A stretch of DNA of 64,000 nt, from assembly GCF_032854445.1 (NCBI RefSeq), contig NC_088299.1, forward strand, positions 16,859,608 to 16,923,607. The letters run 5' to 3'. Made by a program: the position numbers and the translations under genes. Origin of the DNA: Liolophura sinensis. Its lineage: Eukaryota > Mollusca > Polyplacophora > Chitonida > Chitonidae. Below, in pieces: positions 33,001 through 43,226 of this stretch. Within the stretch, counting starts at the first letter, position 1. Each line of letters opens with the position of its first letter. The notes beneath the pieces were generated by a model, which searched no databases, was not told the DNA's origin, and worked only from the letters and a program-made list of their open reading frames with translations.

Positions 33001-36000
33001 GCATAAAGTCTGAAAATGACAAAGCTAGCATAAATTGCTGAGTTCATCGCGTCCTCCATCTTTAATACCCTACCCTGTAATATATGCTGGGGGTGTGTTG
33101 CCTCTCACCCACGTCCAACATTCCGGTGTACCGATCATCAAGTGGAAAACAAACTGTACTGTTTGCTGTCTTCTGAGAAGAAGAGTTCTACCGAAAATGT
33201 ATGAACTGCACTTCGGCAGTTTCCGACTGCAATTCTCCTCCTAACACAGAAGACTTCAGGACTAGTTCTTAGGTAAAATGTTGTCGCCTAGAGCGGATTT
33301 TGGCACTTTATTCATACTTTATCAACTTGAGGTACATACTAGAATTTTTATGGCATGCACCTGGGAGGAAATGCATACTCTTTTCAATGGTATTTGTTTG
33401 ATATTTAAATTTTCTTCTCCTTTAAGTTATTAAAGTGTGGCCTCCAATCATGATGGGTCATCAGCTTCCCTCATGTCTGACCGCCGATCAAGATATACCA
33501 GAACCAAGCAATGAAACACAAACCAAGGGAGAGCAAAAAGTAGTTTTACCTGCAGGTAGTCAGCCTAGAGTAGAGCAGAGTGAAAAACAGTCAGTCATAT
33601 TGGCAAGGCTTGGAGGCTCCTTCTCTACAGGACCCTTAGTAAGTTTGGCTCCTAAAGCTAAAGTGACCCTATCACACCTCAGAGAGTGTAGAGATTGCAG
33701 AACTAAAACCGATGTTCATGTCATGTAAATGCCAACTGACACTACTTAGATTTATGATACTACCTGTTGTTTGTAGCCTGGCAATATTAAGCAAATATTG
33801 CACTGCTTCTGAGTAAGATTTGAGGTTGACATTTGAGTGCAACTGCATCACGAAGGCAATGGAGAACAGTACAAGTCTACGGCGTGCAACCTGTGTGTAT
33901 TGTGTTATCAGGTGTAGTGATAGGAGCAACAGAATCACACACAGGTGCTCATAAAAACTGAATATGCAGAAACAATAAACACACAAGAAAGAAATAATGT
34001 GAATAAATTACAAATACGTGTACGTGTATTTACAAGTGTCTACACCGCAGAGACCGTGTGTCTAATCGCTTGCCAAAAGATGCAAGCTACAACAGTAAAA
34101 GTAGAAGGCATGCATAGTGTCCTATCACATACAATCCCACAAAGTGAAGCAGTAGAACAGTGATCCCAATTTGGTTCAGCCCCCATGTACAGTTCTATAA
34201 AGTAGGTCTAGATGACATGAACCCCAACACACATACACTTGTAAATTAGGTAGATAATCCTAAAAGAGGCAAAGCGTTAATTTAATCCACATTACTTCAC
34301 TAGAGGCTGGTTTGTTTCAGGGTTCTGTAGATTGTGATATTGGGCAGGTGAGCTGTTTACCTGTGTTGGCCCCGCTGACTGGGGTGTGGTCAGTCCCCCC
34401 TGGTCCTGGGGGGTGACAGGTGTCTGGGCATTGCTGTCAGTCTCTCCTCCGTCCTTCCCCTCGTGCTGTCTTTTCTCAGCCTCCATGCTGGCTAGCTCGT
34501 TCATGTTAACATACACCGGCAGCTCATCTGTACAACATACCACATGTGTTTAGTCATTCAGGTGTGCAAATGGCAGGATTTCAGCATCCCACAGATAGAG
34601 TCGGACTTACCTTTAGTTCCGTCTGTGTTTCCACTTTGACAACAAACCTGTGACCAACTTCCGCTTGTTACAATGCACCAATATACATGTTTGGACAAGT
34701 AGCCTGTGCTCTGTTACGTAAACTAGTCAACAGAGTGAGCATCTTTATTACCAGTGATCATTTACACTGAAACCATGTTGTAGTGTAGTCACGTATCATC
34801 TCAGCACTGACAGGAACATATGTAACTTGACAAGAAGAAATGCTAAAGAATTTATGACAAGGACATTGAGGTGCATGTTACCCTAGCAGCTTGGAAATCC
34901 TCATATTTATAACCCGTTTGCCGTAGACCACTGCCTCACCTGTTTCCATCATGGGCACGACAGGAGGCGGGACGGCCTTAGACTTAGGTTTAGGTCCCAG
35001 TGAGGGCATCACTGACTGGAGCTTGTTGATGGTGGCTGGTCTGGCGTAGTGAGAGGTACTGCTCTCTGGTCGGGCACCTAGGGAGGGTGGGGGGTGCCTT
35101 AGGACTGCAGAACCTTCCTTCTCGGGCACCTCCGGCACTGGGGGCTCGAACAGTGTGGCAGACAAGGCAGGTCGGGCATGTGACCTCTCGTAGGCTGTGG
35201 ATATTGTGTGTGGTCGGCTGCTATCCTGGCTAGACCCCATCTTTGGCTGTTCAGGCCAGTTGTTCCAAGTGGAGCTAGCTGATGGGGTGTTGGCCTGCTC
35301 TGATGGCGTAGACGGGGTGGAGTCGGTAGGGGTGCTCTCCCCTGTACTGCCTGCTTCGGCATTATTGCCCTACAACAACATCGTTATCAATCACAAGTAC
35401 ACTAAGACATTTTATATTGATGGATAACGGCATAAAAAATTCAGAAAAAATAACAGCCATAAGACCATAAGGTAACACATGGACACTTGTACTCATAATG
35501 TAACTAAATACAATTTAAGCAAATCTAAGCATTGTTTGTACATGTAAAGACATAAAGCAGCAAAGCAGGTATATGTAGATCAGCCAAGCAAAAGACCCTT
35601 AACCAGAAATGCTACCCAGTGAAGAGTAAAGAAAAATTGGACACAAATGTGGATAGGGACTGTAGTTAACCGATTCCTACCTTTACCATTACCATTTACA
35701 TAAACCTTCAAGATAATTATCCATACACAGATAAATCCACAATTTGAGAAATTAGTACATGTAATATTTGATAATCACAAGAGAGGGACATCCTGTGGAC
35801 GAGGAAGTGAGGGTGAAGGTGGGCTATGCACAGCTGCCAGACATGGTAGAATAGCAATCTGAAGAAAGTGAAAGGTTCAAATGGATAGAATCAGAAGAAA
35901 ATGACAGCTCAGAAAGACGCACACATCGTGAGTTGTAATACGTATGGTGCATACAGGTGGAACTAACAGACTGTGTATGTAAGGCCTACGTATCACCCAC

Positions 36001-39000
36001 TATATGTACATCGCCAGTGGTGAACAGTTTGGATACCTTCTGAAAGACCCAGCTCATAATTTATGCTTAAAAAATTACTTGCAACTCTCTTTTCTTTTTC
36101 ATTCTGTTACAATTGACTGCAAAGAAACCGTACATCTTCCATCAAACATACTCCACATGGCATCTGGTCAATATAATATATTCATTAGTCAACGAAGATT
36201 TGCTTTCTACTCACATTTACACAACAGTAGACTGGTTTTTATTCTGAGTACTCAGTATCCATATGTACATGTAGTGTTGATCAGGAAAAGTATGTAGGTT
36301 GTGTCTAGAGGTGAAAAATTGTGTGACCTTGTGGACATCTTCCCAAAAAACAGGACAGGCTAACCAAACTTTTGACATCAAGCAACAAAAAAAAAAAATA
36401 AACATTTCATATAATGAAGTGGGGCCTCCGTGGCTCAGTTGGTTAGCGCGCTAGCTCAGCGTAATGACCTGGGAGTTTCTCACCAATGCGGACGCTGTGA
36501 GTCGCTAGTCCAGCTCTTACTGGCTTCCTCTCTGGTGGAACGTGGGAAGGTCTGACAGTAACCTGCGGATGGTCGTGGGGTTCCCCCAGGCTCTGCCCGG
36601 TCTCTACCCACCATAATGCTGGCCGCCGTCGTATACGTGAAATATTCATGAGTACGGCGTAAAACACCAATCAAATAAATAAATAACTATATCATATAAT
36701 GAAGTTGAAAAGTAGTGAAAATGCATGAAATAGCAAAAATAACAACAACGGCCGTAACTGAGCATTAGACTTGTGCAAGGGGGACAGGATGTCTATGAGT
36801 GGATCAAGCAGACAGTGGAACACACCACAGGCGGATGGCTGGAACACTCAGCGCAAGAAGGAACAATGGGGACACAATACATAGGGATGGGTGGAACAAT
36901 GAACACAACAATGTTGGGTGAAATACCTGGGACACAACATGAAGTGTCTGGGTTGCACAATATTGGGGGGGGGGGGGGGTGGTGAGAGAGAGGAGAAGAA
37001 GGCACATAATAAACCTGATGGGGTGCAGTTAACAGCAGGGGAGCACAACACGTACACTGGGACAGGCATACCTGCTGATGTCTAAGATCAAGAGATTTCG
37101 GGGTGGCTGGTCTCTGAAATATGGTATCCTGAGAGGTAAAACCAGAGTCCTGGGACGAGACACTGGTCAAGCGAACAGTGCCAACAGGGATCGGCTGTCA
37201 GACGGGAAAAAACATGAGGCTTAGCCAGACGAAACGAGGAGAAGGGCTGAGGGTCAGGGTGATACACAGTACACTATGGCAAACCAGACCAGGCACAACT
37301 GCTTTATGAAGTTGTCAACAGTTTGGTTGTGCTTTCTCAAGGACCAGCTCAAAATTTTGATTTCCAAACATCTATTTAATACAGGGGAATACTCGTACCC
37401 AATATTTTTTATTTATTCAATTTAATACCATTTCAAAAAAAGTTTCACTGCTTTCAGTGCTGTTAACCCTTGTCCTACCATGTAAGGTGAATACCTCAAC
37501 TACAAGCAGCTGGCAGGAAGGGGCTAATTGAAGCCGTTTTTGAACTCATCAAAAGAATTTACAGAATTGAGTTTGGGATCCTAAACTAATGATCACTGGA
37601 CAACAGAATTTGTACTCGCTTTGCCCAACTCTGTGTCAATATCAGCCTCTGGCAGGACAAGGGTTCAAATAACTTGTTTGTTGTAAATATTAAAAGGTAC
37701 TGTGAGAGCTGTGTTGCCAATTTCCTGGTCCAGTCTGTACCTGTCAATCATCCATTATCACAGTCTGACTGACATGCTGTACACATTCCACAGAACATAC
37801 CTCACTCAGCCGGCAAAACCACTGTGGTCAAAAACTACGTGCAAAACTGGCAAAATATCTTAATGTCATTCTTCACTTTCATGCGCAGAAAGAAAAAAAA
37901 TGCCTACAGCATAGTAGTGATGAAAGTAACAGAAAACATTACAATGCTCCATGTAAAGACTGAGGCTTATCCAGTTGTCCATGCAGACATGTCCATATTC
38001 TTTACTTTTAAATTAATTTCTGGATCAAAAATACAAGATTTATTGCACTCAAGAGGATAAATATGAGTTGACAAGAAAAATAAGACCACCAAGATATGAG
38101 ACACATATAGTTAAATGCCTGGCATTTAGCAATTATGTCTTCACAACATGAGAGTATGTGTACATGTATGTGCAAGTCTCCAATGAATAGAAAGTGAAAG
38201 CCATTAACCTGTTTAATCAGAATGCCGAAATTTTTCCTGCAACCATTTTGTGTCATTTATTTGGATAACAGAAATAGCTACTGAAATTTGCCAGACATAA
38301 AAGTGTTGTATTTACCTGATCCTACCCTATTCAACATCTAAGACTATGCATATCTTCACTAACCACATCTCACTAGCACGCACGGGACAGGTCAATATCT
38401 ACTGCAGGAGCCCCCTCCCATGTTACAGGAGAAATGGTAAAGCAATTGAGCTTGAAGCTGTTAGTGCTGTATGATATGCATATAATATGTTACTTGACCA
38501 GAGTAAATATCGTAATGCATGGTTTATGAAGGAATGATCTACCCTGGAATGCTGTGATCAATAAATCATAAGACTAGGGTTCAATACACACGAGTATATG
38601 CAGAAATAAATCCACACATACGCTATAAACAAAGTCATAAATGTAATCATTATACCTCATAGGGTAATTCTCGGTTTCCACTGGTCACAATGATATTCCG
38701 CAAAAGATGATGTAAAACAATCACGTGCGCCAAGAACGCAACGTCACACTCACAAAGTATTATCCCACGTTCACGAGGCAATATTCAAAGATCTCGTGCT
38801 AATATCCACTTATCAGGTGTGGTTATTCCACAGCAGTTATCTCCCTTTGAGAGCCTTCTGGCATCTGCTTGTTCGTAAAATAAACAACTGGAAAGCAATT
38901 ATAGCTCCCTTATCGACGTACAAATTTGGCAATTTACAGTACAACTTGAAAAGGTACTGTTTTATCAGTATAATAAAATATAAGGTGCATCCTGTGAGGT

Positions 39001-42000
39001 GGGACATTAGGAATTGCCAGCTCTCGACAAGTGATTTTCCACTCAGGCTTCATCCTTGTTGAATATCACTTCTCTTAATCTGACAATACCTGATGTCCCA
39101 CCCCACAAAATGCACTATCTGAATAATATATACCTGACCATGCTAATTATGGCAGATATATAATCCTGACATAATCCAGTAATTTGGCACTCCTGCCCTC
39201 TGCTGAGAATGCGTAACAGTATCAAGACAAATGAACCTAACAAGACTGTAACACTGAATTCCAAAACTAAATAGCTCCATCATTTAGATACAGACGTGAC
39301 GTCATAAGTACATACTATATAAACTATCCTCATTTGACCATGCTAATGAAATAAGGCACTAATGATCTGTGTACAGGCGTATCTGTCTTACCTGGGAGAC
39401 ACTGCGGGGTCGGAAGTGATGACTGGGAGAGTGAGATTTGGAGGAGCCACTCGACGAACTGTTCAAGCTGCTTATACTACACATACTTGACTTCCGTGAC
39501 CCCATGGAGCTGGGCGAACTTGGTGGGCTCTGTGATACAGCAACAACAAAAACATTCAACTATGAAAGAGCCAATTAGGTGCAATTTATGCATGTTTTTA
39601 ATTTGATTTTGGAGACAAAACTACATTGGTTGGACTGGCCAATTTCAGGGCATCGCAAAAAGTATACTTTTATCAGTCAACACAGAATAATGCCCTCATA
39701 ATTTGCTTGAATAAACACCTTGCAAACATGTGAAAAGGTTGAAGAATGACAGAACTAATGTTAAATCTTAAGAATGATATCAAGTAATAGTCAAATAGAT
39801 GAATGACCATAATTGACATTTACATGTTTGATGTTGTCCTGGAGTGACCACGTGGAGATATCAGTGCCCTTAAGGTCTAAGAGAACCTGCTCGCTGGCCT
39901 GGGGTAGGCGCTCAGGGTTGGAGGAGTTCTTAACCAAGCTGTCCATGATCTCCTGAAGGTGGGTCACCTCTGTCAGCAGGTTGATCTCATTCTCCTGTTG
40001 GGGGTGGGGAAATGTGGACAGGTAAGTACAGAGAGTGACTTTCTCGATCAAAAAGGCAAATTAAGAGAAAAAAATGCATACGAGACATTATAATGTCAAC
40101 ATCCAGCTAAATCTTTCCAACAAAGTTTACTTCTATTCACAAGGCTGCAGAGAGCTGACAAAACAAATTAGAGCTCATCTACTATTTGTTTATTTTTTTT
40201 TTTTTTTATTTCATTGGTATTTTACACTACACTCAAGAATATTTCAAGAATATTTTTATGGTGGGGAAAAACTGGGTCGAGCCAGGAGGAAATCCACGAC
40301 CATCTGCAGGTTGCTGCCAGACTTTCCCACGTACGGCCAGAGAGAAAGCCAGCAGGAGCTGGACTTGAACTCACAAGCTACCGCATTGGTGAACCGCTTC
40401 TGGGTCAGCCAGGTCTTCCAGCAGCCTGATGATGGTTGTGCGTTTCCTCTGGGCTTTCCTGAGTTTCCTCCCTTCATAAAGCTGGCCGTCGTTGTACAAG
40501 TGCAATATCCTTGAGTAGGGCATAAAAACACTAATCAAATAATAATATACTTATTTGATTTGTGATTTACACCCTACTCAAGAATATTTCACTTGTACAA
40601 TGGTGGCCAGCATTAAGGTGGGAGGAAATCAGGCATAACCTGAGAGAAACCCATGACCATCCACAGGTTGCTGGCAGACCTTCCCACGTACAAGCCAGTA
40701 TGAGTCTCCTGTTACAGCAATCAGAGCTAACAAATACATCTACATAGCTACCATTAGGGGTGTCATGTCAAGGATAGAGCTAATTGTACATGTCACAGAT
40801 TACAAATGCCTCCTACAATACACCTACCACAAAAGGTCGTAGTGCTGTGACAAACAAGCAGAATCGACTCCTCTCCTCTATCAGAGCCTTCCTCACAGCA
40901 GACTTTTCAGCCTCCTCCAGTTCTCGGAACTTCCCGTGAACATCATGCAGAGCGTGGTCCAGCTTGGATTGCATGTCCTTACCTGTTAAGTCACAACAGA
41001 GTATCCAGCTACAGACCTCCTCAATCCAAATACATCTATCATGGGAAACACTGACAATCTCTTTAACACACAGAAGTACAGGCGATTCTAGAGATTAGAG
41101 ATGAAGGAAAAGATGATCTAAAAATCGAACTAGGCATCACTAAACAGACCACTTAACACTATGTATAAATATACTTCATTTATTTTATAGATATTTGTCA
41201 TTTGAATTCTAGGGTGGGCTTTACAAACTTTATTATCACAGTTTAGGAACTCTGACGTCATATGAAGTTTTTCAAACCCTAATCATGGCACCAAATGTTG
41301 GAATAACTCTTTTTACTCATGAGTAGAAGATTACTGAAATAATGTTCCTAAAAATTCCTTCCTAGTTTTCAGCTGTCTGTATAATGAACCTTACTTCATA
41401 TTTTATTGGGGTTTCTTGTCACCTTCGTTACAGATATGTGTCAACAATGAACTTACTTGATCCCTTTTTCACTTTTTTCTGTAACCTGACAGTGTCAGAA
41501 GCAGCTTTCTTTATTTCTGCCCTCGCCTTTTTACACTCTGTGAAAAGAGACAAAAATTAGGTCCAATGTAAGGGTAAATTTTTTCAAAGACATATATATT
41601 CTTATTTTGCCATTTAAAACATTAAAATAAATTAAATAAAAACATAAATTAAAAAAAAACTCATTTTCTGTATAGGTTCTGACGCTTCACAACACAAATT
41701 CTGATAAACAAAAACATTCCTTTGTTCACAAACATTTTGCCAAGCACATACAAATGTAAACATGTCCACGTGCAAACAAGGGCACTAACTCAGAAATATA
41801 TATCACTGTGACAGAGTAGTCTCCCTTGGCACGAAAACTCTCTCGCTTACCTTTATTATGATCTTTATCTATTTGAACCACAGCTTTCTTCCAGTCCTCA
41901 AGTTTTTCCTGTATAGGACTGACCATGTTGTCTGTGATAGAACTACAACATACACATATAAACAACATTTATAAATTGCTACATGAGCACATGAGTACAT

Positions 42001-43226
42001 AAAACTTGAAAGAAAAATATTCACACCAGATGAGTTGCTGTATATACACACGGTAGTATAATAGGTTAGTATCGAGTTCGAACTCTTATCGAAAAAGGCA
42101 GATGAGGTCGGACTGTATCATGTGACCTGTCAAATGTGTTAGGAAACCATTTTTCATCATGTGTACTATAAAATGGGCATCCGAAAAAAGTTTCATACAA
42201 AGTAATTTAGGCTAGACGAATGAGAAAATTGAGAAACTGGACAGTTGTGAAAATGGGAAGTTCTTACAGGAAAGAAGTGTCATTTGTGCTTCTGGAAAAG
42301 GGTGAGACAGGCAACTGGTAAATTAATGTCGACATTAAAAAGTTGCCAAACATTTTTCACTCATCACATGACACAGTAGAACTGTTTTTATCTTTGATGA
42401 CAAAAGAGCTCCAACTCAGAAATCCCCTATTCTAAACTTTTCATGTATCTCGGGAATATACAGTATATATACCTAATAGATACACACACACAGCTCTAGG
42501 TATAATTATTGACCAGTCTGCTTGGTAAATGACCTAAACTTTCACCTTGCTGCGTGCTCATCACGCAGCAAGCACCATATGTGGTACTGTTATACTATAT
42601 ATGTGCATGAATAACATACAGTTTGGTTCACTCAGCTGGTACAAAATCTGGGTGACAGTCAGAATGTACACAGCAGTCGTGAGAATGTTTTTGTGATGAG
42701 AATAATGATGTTAACAAGCAGGTCCTTTAGAACTTACGCCCGGACTTAAACACCAGTAAACAGGCCTGGTCATCAGAGCGTGAAATGCACAATGAGTCAT
42801 TAGCAGAGTTATAATAATTGTACACTGACGATTATGAACCATGTGAACCTGAAACAGCAGAAGAGAAAATGGCACTAGGGTTCTCGCTGGCAAAGCAGTC
42901 TAACAGGTTCTTTGAGACAAAGATCTTGACCACTAAAGCCATGTGCTCTACGCCAGCTCCTATTGGATTGACTATGGCCTTACCTGTATATTAGGGGATA
43001 TGTCAGGAATCTGGTGAAAGGTGACAGTGACAGCTATCTGTTACCATTTACATCATACGCTGTATCAGGGAACAGTAAGGGGAAAGCACAAAAGTCCATA
43101 CCCAAATTTCTATTATTACATATAGTGAACATCACACTCACCTTGTGAAAGACTTGAGTTTGCTCTCTATACTGCGATGTCTTAAACATAACCGTGTTAA
43201 GGCTAACCCTATATCTTTGGTCGCAC
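26176..43226 (-). CDS. MTSS1: MTSS1 / missing-in-metastasis homologue (I-BAR and WH2 protein), 5' end missing
   Basis: Thirteen exons, all GT-AG (one donor uncertain) and all in agreeing phase: 43226-43142, 41942-41851, 41537-41457, 40982-40828, 39994-39824, 39529-39392, 37194-37072, 35369-34940, 34527-34361, 31418-31290, 29420-29234, 28544-28416, 27086-26176; 931 residues. Residues 1-194 are the later part of the I-BAR (IMD) domain, which binds and curves PI(4,5)P2-rich membrane; then a Ser-rich region, long Pro/Ser/Gln-rich disorder, and a C-terminal WH2-like actin-binding motif (904-920). Matches to vertebrate MTSS1 known to me include TRLCLRHRSIESKL, LDLKGTD, SPPSSPSS-x4-RKSSMCS, SSQDSGF-SQD, SLQCSSGYGT and TIPRNS...RRPASTAG. 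Acts at the plasma membrane in protrusions, linking lipids, Rac signalling and actin (family knowledge). The first I-BAR exons are not in the window. Confidence 0.95.
27905..28062 (-). mobile_element. SINE, 5'-truncated copy in MTSS1 intron
   Basis: Tail (tttatttatttattcctctg) and body up to gcaggttgctgatagatcttcccac are present; the tRNA-like head is missing. Confidence 0.88.
28416..28544 (-). CDS. MTSS1: MTSS1 exon: TIPRNS motif
   Basis: Encodes LLVTPVDIMLPDREKYFTIP and RNSEFLRAYKATLEARRPAS + TA. Matches the STIPRNSDISQSYRRMFQ region of vertebrate MTSS1. Acceptor GTGTTAATTGCAG, donor GCAG|GTGTGT; phase 1 both ends. Confidence 0.95.
29234..29420 (-). CDS. MTSS1: MTSS1 exon: SLQCSSGYGT motif
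   Basis: Encodes KLQNSLELAEAIRELEASTA, then GSLQCSSGYGTMNSTPSGSE and DTITTG. Matches DSLQCSSGYSTQTTTPCCSE of vertebrate MTSS1. Acceptor CTGCTATTTCAG, donor GGAG|GTATGT; phase 0 in, phase 1 out, so skipping it would shift the frame. Confidence 0.95.
30830..31105. repeat. About 37-bp minisatellite, six to seven copies
   Basis: Units of agtataagtacatgtagt + ttgtaataagacaccgctg, in the intron downstream of the cassette-like MTSS1 exon. Confidence 0.9.
31290..31418 (-). CDS. MTSS1: MTSS1 cassette-like exon, paralogue of the next exon
   Basis: Encodes SPSDLDIQEAIRDLENCTAA + LHSDYEEPVELSSAPKPP. Strikingly like the start of the following exon (LELAEAIRELEASTAAL). Acceptor CCATTCTCAG; the donor is either CAG|GTCCTT at 31290 (129 nt, weak) or a GC-type CAG|GCAAGG at 31275 (144 nt). 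Both keep phase 0, so the exon can be included or skipped without frame loss. Unspliced it ends PPQARIG at a stop (31260-31262). Confidence 0.85.
31490..31965. repeat. 45-bp minisatellite, about 10 copies
   Basis: Units of gacatgttcacaagagactg + gacaacatatatgtattgtacagct, 70 bp upstream (transcript sense) of the cassette-like MTSS1 exon. Because 45 is a multiple of three, frames stay open on both strands; not a gene. Confidence 0.95.
33435..33728 (+). other. Unexplained 98-codon open frame in an MTSS1 intron
   Basis: Open frame without recognised motif, in opposite sense to MTSS1 (LVSLAPKAKVTLSHLREC). The composition is protein-like and non-repetitive, but no start context or neighbours support it. 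Could be a fragment of an unrecognised transposon or chance. Confidence 0.2.
34361..34527 (-). CDS. MTSS1: MTSS1 exon: YVNMNEL motif
   Basis: Encodes ELPVYVNMNELASMEAEKRQ followed by an acidic, Thr/Gln-rich stretch to SAGPTQ. YVNM could be a phosphotyrosine motif (inference). Acceptor ATGTTGTACAG, donor ACACAG|GTAAAC; phase 1 in, phase 0 out. Without splicing it reads on to a stop at 34292-34294. Confidence 0.88.
34940..35369 (-). CDS. MTSS1: MTSS1 exon: long Pro/Ser/Thr-rich exon
   Basis: Encodes about 143 residues, e.g. NTPSASSTWNNWPEQPKMGS, LFEPPVPEVPEKEGS and SLGPKPKSKAVPPPVVPMME. No vertebrate match recalled; low complexity with Pro-rich stretches that could serve SH3 partners. Acceptor TTGTTGTAG, donor AACAG|GTGAGG; phase 0 in, phase 1 out. 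Confidence 0.88.
36407..36705 (+). mobile_element. Full-length SINE with perfect 14-bp target duplication
   Basis: The element spans 36421-36691 (271 bp): tRNA-like head ggggcctccgtggctcagtt + ggttagcgcgctagc, B-box-like gtgagtcgctagtccag, conserved body, and tail of (aaat)n. It is flanked by tcatataatgaagt on both sides (36407-36420, 36692-36705). The best reference copy in the window. Confidence 0.97.
37072..37194 (-). CDS. MTSS1: MTSS1 exon: SSQDSGF motif
   Basis: Encodes PIPVGTVRLTSVSSQDSGFT + SQDTIFQRP and ends RHQQ. Acceptor CGTCTGACAG, donor CAGCAG|GTATGC; 123 nt, phase 0 both ends, so it could be skipped without frame loss. Confidence 0.93.
38800..38850. repeat. Short mollusc-type repeat motif
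   Basis: Contains cagttatctccctttgag, a sequence seen in many molluscan interspersed repeats; related copies at 3763 and 41818. Confidence 0.35.
39392..39529 (-). CDS. MTSS1: MTSS1 exon: Ser-rich phosphorylatable region
   Basis: Encodes SPPSSPSSMGSRKSSMCSIS and SLNSSSSGSSKSHSPSHHF. Acceptor GCTGTATCACAG, donor TCCCAG|GTAAGA; phase 0 both ends. Matches the TPPSSPSTTMSRKSSVCSSL part of vertebrate MTSS1; several SP and RKSS sites suggest regulation by phosphorylation (inference). Confidence 0.95.
39824..39994 (-). CDS. MTSS1: MTSS1 exon: end of I-BAR
   Basis: Encodes ENEINLLTEVTHLQEIMDSL, PQASEQVLLDLKGTDISTWS and LQDNIKH. Acceptor CCACCCCCAACAG, donor AAACAT|GTAAAT; phase 0 both ends. Confidence 0.95.
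40189..40704. mobile_element. Cluster of three SINEs in alternating orientation
   Basis: 40189-40410 minus copy with head, body and a T-rich tail; 40413-40545 plus-strand 3' half; 40551-40704 minus copy, head-truncated. All lie in the intron between the I-BAR exons ending 40828 and starting 39994. Adjacent opposite copies can pair in the transcript. Confidence 0.9.
40828..40982 (-). CDS. MTSS1: MTSS1 exon: I-BAR
   Basis: Encodes DMQSKLDHALHDVHGKFREL, EEAEKSAVRKALIEERSRFC and LFVTALRPFV. Acceptor GACTTAACAG, donor TGTG|GTAGGT; phase 1 in, phase 0 out. The AVRKALIEER-x-RFC block is highly conserved in vertebrate MTSS1. Confidence 0.96.
41457..41537 (-). CDS. MTSS1: MTSS1 exon: I-BAR basic helix
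   Basis: Encodes CKKARAEIKKAASDTVRLQK + KVKKGS. Lys/Arg-rich, part of the lipid-binding face in this family. Acceptor TCTCTTTTCACAG, donor A|GTAAGT; phase 1 in and out. Confidence 0.95.
41851..41942 (-). CDS. MTSS1: MTSS1 exon: I-BAR
   Basis: Encodes SITDNMVSPIQEKLEDWKKA + VVQIDKDHNK. Acceptor TATGTTGTAG, donor AAAG|GTAAGC; phase 2 in, phase 1 out. The WKK-x5-DKDH core is typical of the family. Confidence 0.95.
42546..42572. repeat. Perfect 11-bp inverted repeat
   Basis: cttgctgcgtg and cacgcagcaag pair around a 5-nt loop, in an MTSS1 intron. Confidence 0.85.
43142..43226 (-). CDS. MTSS1: MTSS1 exon (first seen): I-BAR helix
   Basis: Encodes ATKDIGLALTRLCLRHRSIE + SKLKSFT. Acceptor TATTTGCAG, donor ACAAG|GTGAGT; phase 1 in, phase 2 out. 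Corresponds to the GGTREIGSALTR segment of vertebrate MTSS1. Confidence 0.95.
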
